Both the position numbers and the translations under genes were made by a program. DNA of 64,000 nucleotides from NCBI GenBank assembly GCA_003833135.1, contig QZLH01000014.1:39239-103238 (forward strand), written 5' to 3'. Positions 33,934 to 45,593 of the stretch are shown here, one piece after another. The notes under the pieces are model-generated. The model made no database searches. It was not told the origin of the DNA and saw only the letters and a list, made by a program, of their open reading frames with translations. Source of the DNA: Oehlia diaphana (Eukaryota > Glomeromycota > Glomeromycetes > Glomerales > Glomeraceae). How positions within the stretch are numbered: position 1 is the stretch's first letter; the number at the start of each line of letters is the position of its first letter.

Positions 33934-35354
33934 TACAATAAAATAACCAAATGGCATAAATAATTTTTCAGCGAAATGTTAAAACTTTCGTTGACAAGAA
34001 TCTAGGCCGAATCATTAAAATTTCGTCTAATTTTGCCGGAAAAGTTATGAGAAAAATTTAACGATAATTTCGGAAAAAATTTAATCCAAATTATAAAGAA
34101 ATACTTGAGTACGAATCTCGATCGAGACGCTACCTACCAGTTATACTACTACTATTTTACATAATACATTAAAGAATTTAATTTACCAGTTTCACGCCAA
34201 AATAATTTCCATCGGATTTTTTTTTTCTTTTTTTTTATTAAAAATTAAGATTGTAAGTCAATTTATTAAAGTAAACAATACAAACCCACCAATACAAAAA
34301 ATTACAAAATAAAAAGAACTACTGGCTCCCCTATCTACCATAGTAAACTACTCAGACAGACGAACCTAACCTTGACATCGATTAATGCTTGCTAAAGCCG
34401 ATCTTCGTGATACATTCACCTTTAACTTATTATGCATTAGCGTATAGACAAATCGACAAATTTGTCATTAAATATTAATATAAGTAAAAAATCACGAAAT
34501 TGTTTAAGATTTACAGATCTACTGAAAAAACATGATAATAAAATAAATTTGGAAATATTAAAAAAAGTAATATCTAATTTGTACTAAACCAATTTGAGAG
34601 AAATAAAAATTCTAAAAAGAAAAGAGACTTGGAACCAGTTGGAGGCCAGATCTGCATCAGATCCTTATGATGTGATTGAACGGTACTAAATCGGTCTCTC
34701 GTTCAATAATAATAACATACAATGACGAGAAAAAAAAAAAAAAAAAAATTCTAACCATATATTTATAATAAAAAGAAGATAACAAACTTTATATAGTAAA
34801 TTTTTATTGTTAATATCGAACAATATATAAAAAAAATTCGATTGTTAATATTCAAAGAACAATGATCATTCTCTCTCGAAAACAATTTTATCGCGTACAT
34901 TAATAAATCTTTGAAAAAAAAGGATCGAAATAAATAGATATGACGAAGTCGTAAAAAATCGAAATTATTAAATTTTAAAATTTTGTAGACAGAATCTATC
35001 TGACCCTAATTTCTAAGTCCCTACAACCAAAATATATAACGATTACTTTACAAAGAGTTGTCTTTTAAATTATGCAGGGTATGCAGAGTAAATTATTCTT
35101 TATCGACAAATGCATGTGTTCCTCTAATTTCATGCAAGTTATCTATGAATCTTGTTGAAAAATACCATATGAAATAAAATAGATAAAATAAATAAATAAA
35201 TAAATAAAATAAATAAGTAACAAAAGCACAAATTGACAATTCTATACGATGAAACGCCTCTTACATTATATTCTTTCATTAAAGTATTGTTAAGTATTGT
35301 AAAAAAACTCGTTGACAAATGACGTAATGTTTGTTGATTATTGTGAAATGCCTA
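33934..35354. other. Intergenic
   Basis: AT-rich; no credible frame. It contains AAATAAATAAATAAAT runs near 35185 and an A-run at 34730-34748. Confidence 0.4.
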
Positions 35355-35389
35355 GTGAAACATTGCCGATCAGCAACACGGTCGCACAA
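35355..35389 (+). promoter_or_regulatory. Shared upstream motif of F-box genes
   Basis: GTGAAACATTGCCGATCAGC followed by ACACGGTCGCACAA: both blocks in the gene's own orientation, 160-190 bases before the ATG at 35547. This independent plus-strand example supports the motif being tied to gene orientation. Confidence 0.55.
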
Positions 35390-35546
35390 ATTATAATTCC
35401 ATTTTAATAAAATCATAGTTGTTCACTAGAAAAAAGAAAAAAAGAAAAAAAAATCCAATATATTTGACATACTGCGGAATTTCAAGACATATTATAAACA
35501 TTTATATTTATTTTTTTTTTAAAAAAAAATAATAAATAAATAGAAG

Positions 35547-37022
35547 ATGTCCAGACTCAATAAAGATACTCTTTTCTTGATATTTGAAGAATTGCAAAAT
35601 GATTCAAAATCTCTCTTTTCATGTCTTATGGTTAATAAACGTTGGTTTGAAACCGTGATTCCAATTTTATGGAAAAATCCTTGGCGCTATAATATTAATT
35701 ATAGCAATAAAAATTCATTATTTATCATAATTACTTTTGATTTACCTAATAATACCAAAGAATTTTTAAAAAGTCAAGGACTTCAATTACCTTCAACTTC
35801 ATACCAATCACTTTCATCCAATTATTTGTCTTTCTGTAAAAGCATCAACGTAGAAATTATAAACGATATTATTTCTATTGGGTCTACTTCAGTATATGAT
35901 CAATTTCTGTTGCAGCAAGAAATTTATAGTCTCTTGATAAAGAAATGTCGGGAGATGAAGTATTTGGATATAATATCACTTAAACACCAAATATTTTATT
36001 TTCCGGGAGCTACTTGTCTTGGATCACTTATTGAACTAAAATGTGACACATCTATTGATCCTTCATATTTTTATGGATTGGCACGTGTTTGTCGCCGTAT
36101 TCAAAGACTCATAATTATTAATAAGGATTTAAAACCTAATCACGGAATTGTTAAATTAATTGAATTTCAGGAAAATTTAAAATATTTTCAATGGAAAGAT
36201 AATATTGAAGAAGAATGTTTTATAGAAAGTCCTTATGATAAAATTTTTTTTGCATTAACAAAAAAAGCAGATAAAATTAATCATTTAATAATATATTTTC
36301 AATTTATTGATGGTTGTGATCATACATTTTTACAAATGATACTACCAAAATTTTCTAAATTAAAATCATTAATAATTGGTGATTTTATTTTAATTAAAGA
36401 AGAACAATTAAAAACTGCGATATTTCAGGACCTTGAAATTCTTAATATAGATTACATTAAAATGAATACAGTAGCTTCTATGGTTGAAAATAGTGGAGGG
36501 CATATAAAGGAAATTTTATTAAAATATTATTATTATTATTATTATAGAGATAATGACTTTTATAAGGATTCTCTAATATTTATACGTAAAATTTATGAAA
36601 ATTGTCCTGAGATAGAATATTTATCACTTTTATTTTCGTCATCAAAAGAACATTTCGTTGAATTTGAAAAATTATTAAAAGTATGTAAAAATTTGAAATC
36701 AGTATTACTAATTATATCAAATATTTATGAGAGAGAAACTTATGAAAAAATTATGTCAAATGGTGAAGAATTATTAAAAGTATTAATTAAATCAGCTCCA
36801 AAAAATTTAAGAGAAATTAGATTTTTTGATTATTTTAGATTTTCTTTAAAGAATTTGGAATTTTTCTTAGAAAACTGGAAGGAACGACCTCCGCTCACCA
36901 TAATTACATCTGATTCTGTTTATAATGGAGAAGCCTATATGAAATTAATCGATAAATACAAAAATAACGGAGTGATTAAAGATTTTAGATGTGATTCCGA
37001 AAGAAATATATACTTTAGATAG
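35547..37022 (+). CDS. F-box/LRR-like protein
   Basis: Single exon, 491 residues from ATG (MSRLNKDTLFLIFEELQNDS), preceded by a T-run/A-run junction at 35510-35530. F-box residues 3-46 with SLFSCLMVNKRWFETVIPIL. Central LIELKCDTSIDPSYFYGLAR; C-terminal KLIDKYKNNGVIKDFRCDSE. A run of seven Tyr (ILLKYYYYYYYRDND) comes from an ATT-ATT microsatellite inside the gene. It resembles the pseudogene at 50390-52345 most closely at its C-terminus. Confidence 0.87.
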   Translation: MSRLNKDTLFLIFEELQNDSKSLFSCLMVNKRWFETVIPILWKNPWRYNINYSNKNSLFIIITFDLPNNTKEFLKSQGLQLPSTSYQSLSSNYLSFCKSINVEIINDIISIGSTSVYDQFLLQQEIYSLLIKKCREMKYLDIISLKHQIFYFPGATCLGSLIELKCDTSIDPSYFYGLARVCRRIQRLIIINKDLKPNHGIVKLIEFQENLKYFQWKDNIEEECFIESPYDKIFFALTKKADKINHLIIYFQFIDGCDHTFLQMILPKFSKLKSLIIGDFILIKEEQLKTAIFQDLEILNIDYIKMNTVASMVENSGGHIKEILLKYYYYYYYRDNDFYKDSLIFIRKIYENCPEIEYLSLLFSSSKEHFVEFEKLLKVCKNLKSVLLIISNIYERETYEKIMSNGEELLKVLIKSAPKNLREIRFFDYFRFSLKNLEFFLENWKERPPLTIITSDSVYNGEAYMKLIDKYKNNGVIKDFRCDSERNIYFR

Positions 37023-38328
37023 ATTTTTTTTAGTAAATTCTCATTTAGATTATTTCTTTTCTTTTCTTTCCTTTTTTTTGTATATTGTAAAATAATAATA
37101 TTTTGTGTTTTAACAAAATTAAAATTAAAAAATTTGTATTTTAAGTAAGACTCACTTTTATATTATAAACATGTTACAGGTATAAATTATGTTAGAATAT
37201 ATGCTTTTATTAAAATTCAATGCGCAGTACTTATAAAATTGATTATGTAAGCAGTTATTTTTAGACGTACAATTTTTTATTCTTAGACGTGTGATTAAGT
37301 TATGATTGTAAGAGAATAATCCAATTATAATGCTAACAAAATATAATTTTATTTATTAAAACAAGAATTTTTTTTTTTTTGTCAGTACGGAATTTTGTGC
37401 ATTCATAGAGAAAGTTTTGTGATATGCACAAATTACCTTAATAAAATGAAGTCATGCGGAGCGGAATTGATCTTAATAGATACAAGAGCTTCATACGAGA
37501 TTCGAGACTTTCTACTGTATCTTAAACTTTAAATTTAGCGTATAGAATTGTACACATGATATTATAGTATTTTTTTTTTTCAAGAGGTTAAACGTCCCCG
37601 CAAAAAATTTTATCCGAATTTCTGTAAAAACGCCGTAAATATGATACATTTACCGAAAAATAATTAAAAATCTACGCAACTCCATGTTTTGAGGATTATA
37701 AATTCCACGAATATGATACGTTACGGAAATAACATGGAATAAAAAAACCCGGAATAAATTTTTTGTAAGGGAGTTTTTTTTATTTATTTATTTACATAAC
37801 TTTGAATACAGGATCGAATCCTACCATATATGCTGTGTTAAAAAAGATCAGTTAGACATTATAGTTAGAGTAATTATAGATTTAGTTCAAGATATTTTGT
37901 CCCACTAAGCCTTCGTACACCCATGTACAAATAGAAATCGTCAATTAAAATAAACATATGAAAATTACTATATTAATCTATCACGCCATACGCAGACAAT
38001 TTTAGCAAAATTCTATATTTAGTATAGTATATGATAATTTAGAAAGTGCCAAATATTAAGTTGATAATCATAAAATCCCCTTTTCTAAAGTTACCGTCAT
38101 TTTTTCGATACCCGCGATAAAAAGCTTTTTAATGACACACAAAAAAATTACGAAATGTTTTTAATCTACGCAAAATAACAATGTACATATTATTTGTTTA
38201 CTGCACAAATTTGAAATAAAAAAAAAAATGAAAAAAAAATGCGGTTATAAATAAAATATAGAATTTATAGTATAGCGAGAATATGAAAGTGGAATAAAAA
38301 TATTTTTAATTTAAATATTTACACATTA
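37023..38328. other. Intergenic
   Basis: No supported gene. 37565-37770 has slightly higher GC with ATACGTTACGG/AAATATGATACATTTACCG pieces; possibly an old repeat. Confidence 0.35.
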
Positions 38329-38624
38329 GGCCACACAAATTCGATTTTTCGGTTCACTTCACCCGGCCGGGTCACTTTTTTAAATTTCAATAGAAAAAAG
38401 TTTATATGTAAAAAGTTTATCACGTGATCATGACGTAATTTTATTGGCGGGTAAGTTTATCACGTGGCTGAGAACTTCTGGAACGAAAATAAATTCCTCC
38501 CCTTTAAAAGCCAACCAATCAGATGTCACGATTTTATATAAAAACTTTTTTTATAAACCCCGGGTCCCCGGGTCGATTTTAAATTCCAATGTTACGTGAA
38601 CCGAATAATTGAAACTGTGTGGCC
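38329..38624. mobile_element. PIF/Harbinger-like MITE (TTA duplication)
   Basis: 296 bases with inverted ends GGCCACACAAATTCGATTTT on the left and GGCCACACAGTTTCAATTAT when the right end is reversed, both running on to TCGGTTCAC. It is flanked by TTA on both sides (38326-38328, 38625-38627). Three-base TWA duplications suit PIF/Harbinger. Non-coding. Confidence 0.75.
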
Positions 38625-38653
38625 TTATAACTCCCTTTAATTTAATTTAGCAC

Positions 38654-38940
38654 CCCTATAAAAAAAGTAGATACGTTTTTTATACTGAAAGATACGTTAT
38701 GTGTACTGAGATATACGTCTAGATACGTTTTGAGATACGGAAAAATGCACAATTCCGTATCTTGCAAGACACGTTTTGTATACGGAGACACTGAAAAAAA
38801 CGTATCATGCGAGATACGGAATTGTGCATTTTTCCGTATCTCAAAACGTATCTAGACGTATCTAGACGTATCTAGACGTATCTCTCAGTATACAAAACGT
38901 ATCTTTCAGTATAAAAAACGTATCTACTTTTTTTATAGGG
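38654..38940. mobile_element. Long-arm foldback MITE
   Basis: 287 bases forming almost one hairpin: about 115 bases from CCCTATAAAAAAAGTAGATA are mirrored by the right half. The arms are built of repeated GATACGT and TCTAGACGTA. The right arm has three TCTAGACGTA units where the left has fewer. CAC flanks both sides and may be the target duplication. Class unknown. Confidence 0.75.
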
Positions 38941-40044
38941 CACTTGTATCCACGATTTGAAAGAGTAAAGACCGCGTTATTTCTGTAAAAAATTTTTTCC
39001 TTCTATTTTTCAATTTGTATAATAAAAATTTATTGAAATAAGAATTCCTCATAAATTTTGTTCGTATCGTTAAATTAAATTTATTATAATAATAAAGTTA
39101 TATATTCGCTATCAATAAAACTTCAAAATTTCTATATGTTGAGTAACCAAGTTGCTAAAATATGTGTAAATAAAAATAAATTTGTCATATTATCGATCTA
39201 AAAATAGGATTCGAAGTGCTTACTTAGTGTATACTCGAAATTTTCATAAATTACTTAAAATTTAATACGCACGTTATAAAGCGTTCGAGAATAACACTGT
39301 GCAATAAACATGCATTATTTTATTAAGTATTGGGCAGATCAATAAAATTATATAATTCTCGTTTTTATTTATAAAAAGTAATAAATGCATCAAAATTTCA
39401 CTACCACATGATCCACTGTATACTATTTAAACTAAGCGAATTTAGAAATCTTTGACGCTATTCGACGACAAGTACTAATGCGAAATTATAAACAACATAA
39501 TTTATATCACTTAAAAATTAAAAATGAAAATAAGATTTCCGAAAATAAACTACTCGAATACAATACAGAACTAATAATTTTATCATCCAAATTTATTTTG
39601 ACAAAGCCGTTTTCCGTCAAGAAGTATCGTCCAAATACGTGTTCCGATAAAAAAACGTTAATTTTGTAAGACTTTTAATGTATCCGAGATAAACTATTGA
39701 CGTTTGTATGTTTCTTTCTAACGCGATGGATGATTTAAAGTTGTAAGGCTGAAGCTTCATGCCAATCTTCCTGCAGGGGGGATTCAATCTTAAGATAGAT
39801 TAATTTTATGTTTTGATTTCAAAAATTTATTTAAAAACAAAGCCGATCTATGGATGACCTTGTTGCTTGTCCCAAACCTAACCTTACCATCGGCCTAAAT
39901 TAGGAGATCATCATTGATACAGTCTTAAGGCATTATTAGACTGGGCCGATAATTTAGGCCGATGGTAAGGTTTGGTACATGGTCAAGTTTGGTCTACGAC
40001 AACCATTATCATGAATTATCATAAATAACGTAACTGGTAATATA
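38941..40044. other. Intergenic with a small hairpin element
   Basis: 39872-39975 is a hairpin with arms CCAAACCTAACCTTACCATC...TTA and TAATTTAGGCCGATGGTAAG, a probable MITE of about 105 bases. A 63-codon frame at 39478-39669 looks like chance. Nothing else seen. Confidence 0.45.
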
Positions 40045-41600
40045 ATCAAGTAAAAAATTCTATTAATTTTTATTTTATAAAGCTGTGAATTATATTAAGT
40101 CTTTATTTTTGTAATATCTTTTATAAGATAATTCACTCGTAAATGTGGAGTAAATGTTGTTTTACTCGTACGAGATTTTTCAGCATTTACTGGTAATTTT
40201 GGTATGGCATCTCTTAATTTTAGTATTATTTGATTTAAGCTTCCTATTTAATATGTGTTTAATCCATAATTCATATAATAAAATCGAATGAATAAAATCA
40301 TATTATAATAAAATCAAATGAATAATATCATACTATGATAAAATCAAATGAATAAAATCATATTATAATAAAATCAAATGAAATAAAATTATACTATAAT
40401 AAAATCATACAGATATTTCGTTATTATCATCATTATTATTATTCTCAACTCTTGCAATTATTTTAACTATTTTTTATTAAGAGAGAGAATAAATGTTATC
40501 AACTGTATAACATCTTCCACACTTTTTTCCATATCATCTTACTTCAGTCTAAATACATGTAAACATACTAAATAAGAACATAATATAATCAAATAAAAAT
40601 TCTATTAATTTTTATATTATAAAGTTGTGAATTATATTAAGTCTTTATTCTATACCTTTCTTATAATTATTTTGAAGTTTTGTGGTGTCTGTTTAGTACT
40701 CGACACCACCTAAACCTTCACAGTGAATGAAATAACTTATCAAAGGTTGGAAAAGATTTTGTTGATAATGCTACTTCTTTCATTTAAATAACGAATCAGT
40801 TCCTCCATAACAATTGCAAAACAGGAGGGAGTAAATGTTGCTTTACTTGTACGAGATTTTTCAGCATTTACTGGTAATTCTGGTATAGCATCTCTTAATT
40901 TTAAACTTAGTATATGTGTTTACTCCATAATCCATATAATAAAATAGAATGAATAAAATCATATTATAATAAAATCAAATGAATAATATCATACTATGAT
41001 AAAATCAAATGAATAAAATCATATTATAGTAAAATCAAATGAAATAAAATTATACTGTAATAAAATCATACAGATATTTCGTTATTATTATCATTATTAT
41101 TATCCTCAACTCTTGCGATTATTTTAACTATTTTCTTATCATTTGTTATTAAGAGAGAGAATAAATGTTATCAACCATAGTCTAAATACATGTAAACATA
41201 AATAAGAACATAATATAATCAAATAAAAATTCTATTAATTTATTTTATAAAGTTGTGAATTATATTAAGTCTTTATTTTTTATCTTTCTTATAATTATTT
41301 TGAATTTTCGTGATGTCTGTTTATTACTCAACATCATCTAAACCTTCACAGCGAGGGAAATATCTTATTAAAGGTTGGAAAAGATATTGTTGATCATGCT
41401 ACTTCTTTCATTTAAGTAGCGAATCAGTTCCTCCATAACAATTGCAAAACGGGAGGGAGTAAATGTCGCTTTACTCGTATGAGATTTTTCAGCATTTACT
41501 GGTAATTCTGATATAGCATCTCTTAATTTTAACTTAGTATTATTGGATTTAAGCTTCCTACTTAATATGTGTTTAATCCATAATCCATCTTCACAAACGG
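40045..41600. repeat. Three-copy 0.55-0.63 kb tandem repeat with a coding 3' end
   Basis: Copies at about 40045-40587, 40588-41216 and 41217-41600 share CTATTAATTTTTAT, GTGAATTATATTAAGTCTTT and TTTTCAGCATTTACTGG. Copies 2 and 3 keep, on the minus strand, the end of a reading frame (ELPVNAEKSRTSKATFTPS, then FAIVMEELIRYLNERSS). Copy 1 lacks about 90-140 bases of it. Copies 1 and 2 also contain a 30-base minisatellite (AAAATCAAATGAATAAAATC...) at 40275-40415 and 40934-41075. Confidence 0.7.
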
Positions 41601-41862
41601 TCTTGTTTCTGTTCATAATAATGAGCCATTGGATATTTTGGCAAATACGTGCTAATCCATGAAAGTATGAAGAACCAATACATGTATCACATTTTAATTC
41701 GTAAATTGATTCAAGTCGGAACTGTCGAGCCTTAGCTGTAACAACTGCAGCAAAATCTGATACTGCAAATCCTTCTTGTTGACCTTGAATTGAGCAAAGA
41801 TACATGCTATGGTACCAAATCGTGATGGTGAATATAAAATTACAGCTGACATTGTATATCAT
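41368..41862 (-). pseudogene. F-box fragment fused to an unrelated 3' coding end
   Basis: The 164-codon frame contains RLESIYELKCDTCIGSSYFH and GLARICQNIQ, the central motif of the local F-box family (residues about 150-190 there). It then runs in frame into KLKLRDAISELPVNAEKSHT and MEELIRYLNERSSM, the coding end seen in the tandem repeat. No F-box or C-terminal signature is present. It is best read as a chimeric remnant made by recombination. Expression is unknown. Confidence 0.6.
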
Positions 41863-41885
41863 AACAGTACTTTATTTTTCTGTAA

Positions 41886-42030
41886 GGGCAGTGGCATTTA
41901 TACGTAATATTTTAGGGGGTGGAGGGGTATTTGAAGGTCATATAATATATAAGTGTAACGTAAGATTTACATGGGGGTGGGGGTATGGGCTTTATAATAA
42001 ATGGATATTACGTAATAAATGTCACTGCCC
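41886..42030. mobile_element. PIF/Harbinger-like MITE (TAA duplication)
   Basis: 145 bases with inverted ends GGGCAGTGGCATTTATACGT on the left and GGGCAGTGACATTTATTACG when the right end is reversed, flanked by TAA on both sides (41883-41885, 42031-42033). It separates the chimeric F-box fragment from the coding-like piece at 42110-42290. Confidence 0.8.
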
Positions 42031-42109
42031 TAATACCACACTTCTATTTTAGATTTTTTCAGCCGTGTGTAACTAATTTTACCGAAGGTGGGCAAACTTA
42101 TAGCGGTGG

Positions 42110-42290
42110 AAGTAATTGTAGTAATACTGCACTCCAATGCATCATTATAACGTTCGTATTCGGTCTTATTATCAAGTTGGCCTACTAGCACTTTATGACA
42201 ATTTAAAAATGCCGATAAGTTTAATTCTTTAGTATTATACCAATGCTCTTCTTCTTTCAAATCATTTTCTGCTTTTTTATGAACTTTCAT
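42110..42290 (-). pseudogene. Coding-like 5' piece, unidentified
   Basis: From ATG 42290 about 55 codons read as normal protein (MKVHKKAENDLKEEEHWYNT, then VLVGQLDNKTEYERYNDALE) before the frame runs toward the MITE. It may be the first exon of the gene whose end lies in the tandem repeat. Family unknown. Confidence 0.3.
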
Positions 42291-44969
42291 TTTATTTTAT
42301 ATATGTGAGAATTTGTGTAGTAATATACGTGAGAATGTGAAAGATAATTATAGATTATTAATTATTAATAAAGAGATTATTAATAAAATTAGTGTATGAA
42401 CTTTTGATGATAGCGGAAAATTCGATGTATTTATACTTTTAATTCCATCTGATAACTAATGATTATCTTTTTTTTTTTTGCAATACAAGGATAATAGTAA
42501 AGTCAACAAATTTGTAAAGTTTCATATTGTTTATATTATTTGAAATGAGACTTGTTATCTTTTTATGGAACGCATCTTATTAGTAAAATAAAACTAATTC
42601 TTGACATCAATTATTTTAAAAATTTTTGTTACGTATAATTATAAAGAATTCCTTTGTTGACTGACTTAAAGACCTTTTTACTCATAGAAACCATTTGCGT
42701 TAATCCCTCTTGCAAATCATGACCTTACACATTTCCCAAATCCCCACGCCTCAATAAAGGTGTAAATAATTATGAATTAAATTAATATTATTTAAATTAA
42801 GGATTCTTTGTCGACCTGGATCGTGCCTAATATTATAATTTAAATTTAGTAATTGATTTATAAAGAATTCCTTTATCTGTTGTTATTGACGAAATAAATT
42901 ATTGTTTTAATTACTTTAATTACGAATTTTTATTATTGTTTTATTTAATATTATACTCGTTTAATTACTTTTTTGCATTTTTATTCTTAATTAGCTTTGA
43001 TAAAAAAAACTTTAAAAAACAAACAAACAAAACAAGCGATTGATTCAACATAAATTTGGAAATGATCAAAATTTGTAAGACATGCATGCAATAATTGCCT
43101 GAGGCCTTGTTTCCTCATTATGAATTGTCATTTGCCTAAGTCTAAATAATAATTATTATTTAAGGAGAACTAATATAAATAGTAATTATATAATTATATC
43201 ATGTTTAATTTTATAAATAATAATTATCGCATTACTGAGTAATAAGAACAAAGAAGATTAATTAAGAATTTTATGAGCAGAAAAAATCAAATCCTTTTAT
43301 TCCATCATATATAATGTATGGATAAAGATCTAAAATTATTATTAAAATTTATTCTGTAACATACTGTATTACTGTATATTGTCCAATTATTTTCACTAAA
43401 AAAATTAAGCGGAACATGAAAAAAAAAAAGCATTGTGATAACTAAAATTCGCTTTCTAAGAATAGTAATTGTATCTTATCATGATTTTAATTAATAATAA
43501 AGTTTATTAAATATTGTGATTTAATTTATAGAAAAAAAGCGTCATATTAATTAAATATTATTCTTTCGTGTCTATTGTTACCTATTTTATTATTGAAAAT
43601 GATTGCCATTTTCTAAAAAAAGATTTATTTATGAAACCTTTAATGCATGAAGCAGGACGCAGAAATATATATGCAGGGGTAGGTACACAGATGCGTCGCC
43701 ATCATAATTTAAGAATTTTTTGTCATCAAGATTGCGTATTTTTTTATCGAAATTTTTATATGCTAATCTTATATACATATAATAAATATATTTACTGTAC
43801 GTACTTATTTAGTTATTAATCGCATTGTAATATTTAGTATTAATTTCTAAGGGTTGAAAAGTGAAATTTCGACTATTTTGAAAAATATTATTGAAAAAAT
43901 AGTAAAATAGGATAAATTTTATTTTTTCACATTAGTATTTGGTTTTATAAATAATATAGAAGCCATGATTAAATAATTAATATGAACCTAATGTCTGAAT
44001 TTTTCTTTACGTATTTTTTGCAGGATTTTCAATATCAGGTGTCAATTATGCGTAATACTTATATAAAAATTTTCGCCACCTGATTTCTATATACTGTATA
44101 TATTTTTGGGTCATCATTCTTATTGCGCTGTGATTATATAACTAATTATAGTACACAATATGTATTAAAAAAAAATCTCTTTGAATTAAATAATAAATAG
44201 TTCTTTTTTATCATTGTCATTCATTTGCTTATATCAGTATAGTTATTTTAATAACATAAATAAATAAATTCATTAGACATTCACACAATGTCTATTTTCA
44301 CGTGACCAGAGATTTGATAAAAAAAGTTTTTTTCAAATTTACCATTAAATGTGTTTTTGTCACCACTCATTTACACTAACAATCACATTAAAGCATCAAA
44401 AAGAAAAAATTGTTCAACGTTGATCTTATGAACATTAAAAGAAAAAAAGCATAATATTTATTATGTTAAAGATGATAGACATTTATCACTTACTACATTA
44501 TATCTATCAATGTGGACGAGTGAAATACTATATTTTGATTTTTAATATTTCTTTAATACAGTACACCGCTACCGCATTCTAATCTGAAATATGTAGGGAA
44601 AGTATTTAAAATTATACCAACAAAACCACCTTCACTGGCAAATAACGCAAATAGTGATATTTCATCATTTAATGTATATAAATATAATATTAGTTTTAAC
44701 AACACTATTTACACCACCTAATCCTACATCTATCTACATCAATCATCATATTCATTATCGTACTTACCATCACATTTATTGTGCAATTTGATTCTACTTC
44801 ATCTCCAGATTCAACATCTTTATCTAATTAATATTTTACATAATGGCTTTTAACAATTGTAACAATTAAAATAATAATGTTAAATAGTTTAAGTCGGCAT
44901 CACTAATCGGGGATTTGTAAATTTCTCGATTCAAATTTTCTTTAAGAACAATTAAATTAAAAACATTAC
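42291..44969. other. Intergenic, AT-rich
   Basis: About 2.7 kb without a supported gene. A short GC-richer core near 43630-43700 lies in an 83-codon frame I cannot assign. At 44580-44715 another short frame (KYVGKVFKIIPTKPPSLANN) looks coding-like but is isolated. Confidence 0.35.
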
Positions 44970-45199
44970 CTAAGAATAATATTAAATAATGGCTAGTGAA
45001 ATATACGCTTCCTATAAATAAATATTCCATCATTTTTTCTCGGTCCAACCATTAAAAATTGCAGAACGAAAATATTGAGATCTAATAAATAATACATCTG
45101 AATTAACGTTAATTTCTTTTAACATTCTTGCTCTTCCTCTGCATAAATAATAACATCATATCTTATTTCTGTTTTAAAAAAAAATTTCATAATAGACAT
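44970..45199 (-). pseudogene. Decayed copy of the BTB first exon
   Basis: Aligns with exon 1 of the intact gene at 46847-47100. It starts ATG 45199, keeps RYDVIIYAEEEQE and the splice-donor context (ATTCTTAG/GTAATG at 44970), but lacks about 45 bases after the start and has a stop and frame changes. No exon 2 counterpart was found between it and 44000, so only the first exon was duplicated or kept. Confidence 0.7.
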
Positions 45200-45593
45200 G
45201 GTTAATGATTGATATCTAATCTTATGATCTTTTATTGAAAAACAAAATAAAGTATAATGTTGGCCAGAATTATAGTGTTGAACAATATGATTCAATAAAA
45301 ATATGAACTCGTTGATAAATCATTAAGTAAACTTGTTCCAGCTAATCATTTCTCACATTTTACCATCCTTAAAGCATTAAACTTGTTAGTAGTGAACGTA
45401 AATTAACAATATTGACCTATAGCTAATCATAATCTTCGAAAAAAAGACTATTGATTTTGAGAAAAATATGAAAAAAATTGATTCATAATTTACTATAACT
45501 TATTTTCAATAATGAAGGGAAATAAAACTGAATATAAATAATAAATAGTAAAAATGACATACCGGTAAAAATATTATAAAAATTTTTATGAAT

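Noticed and set aside
40275..41075. 30-base AAAATCAAATG units as a possible CRISPR array
   Set aside because: Units are contiguous with no unique spacers; a eukaryotic minisatellite.
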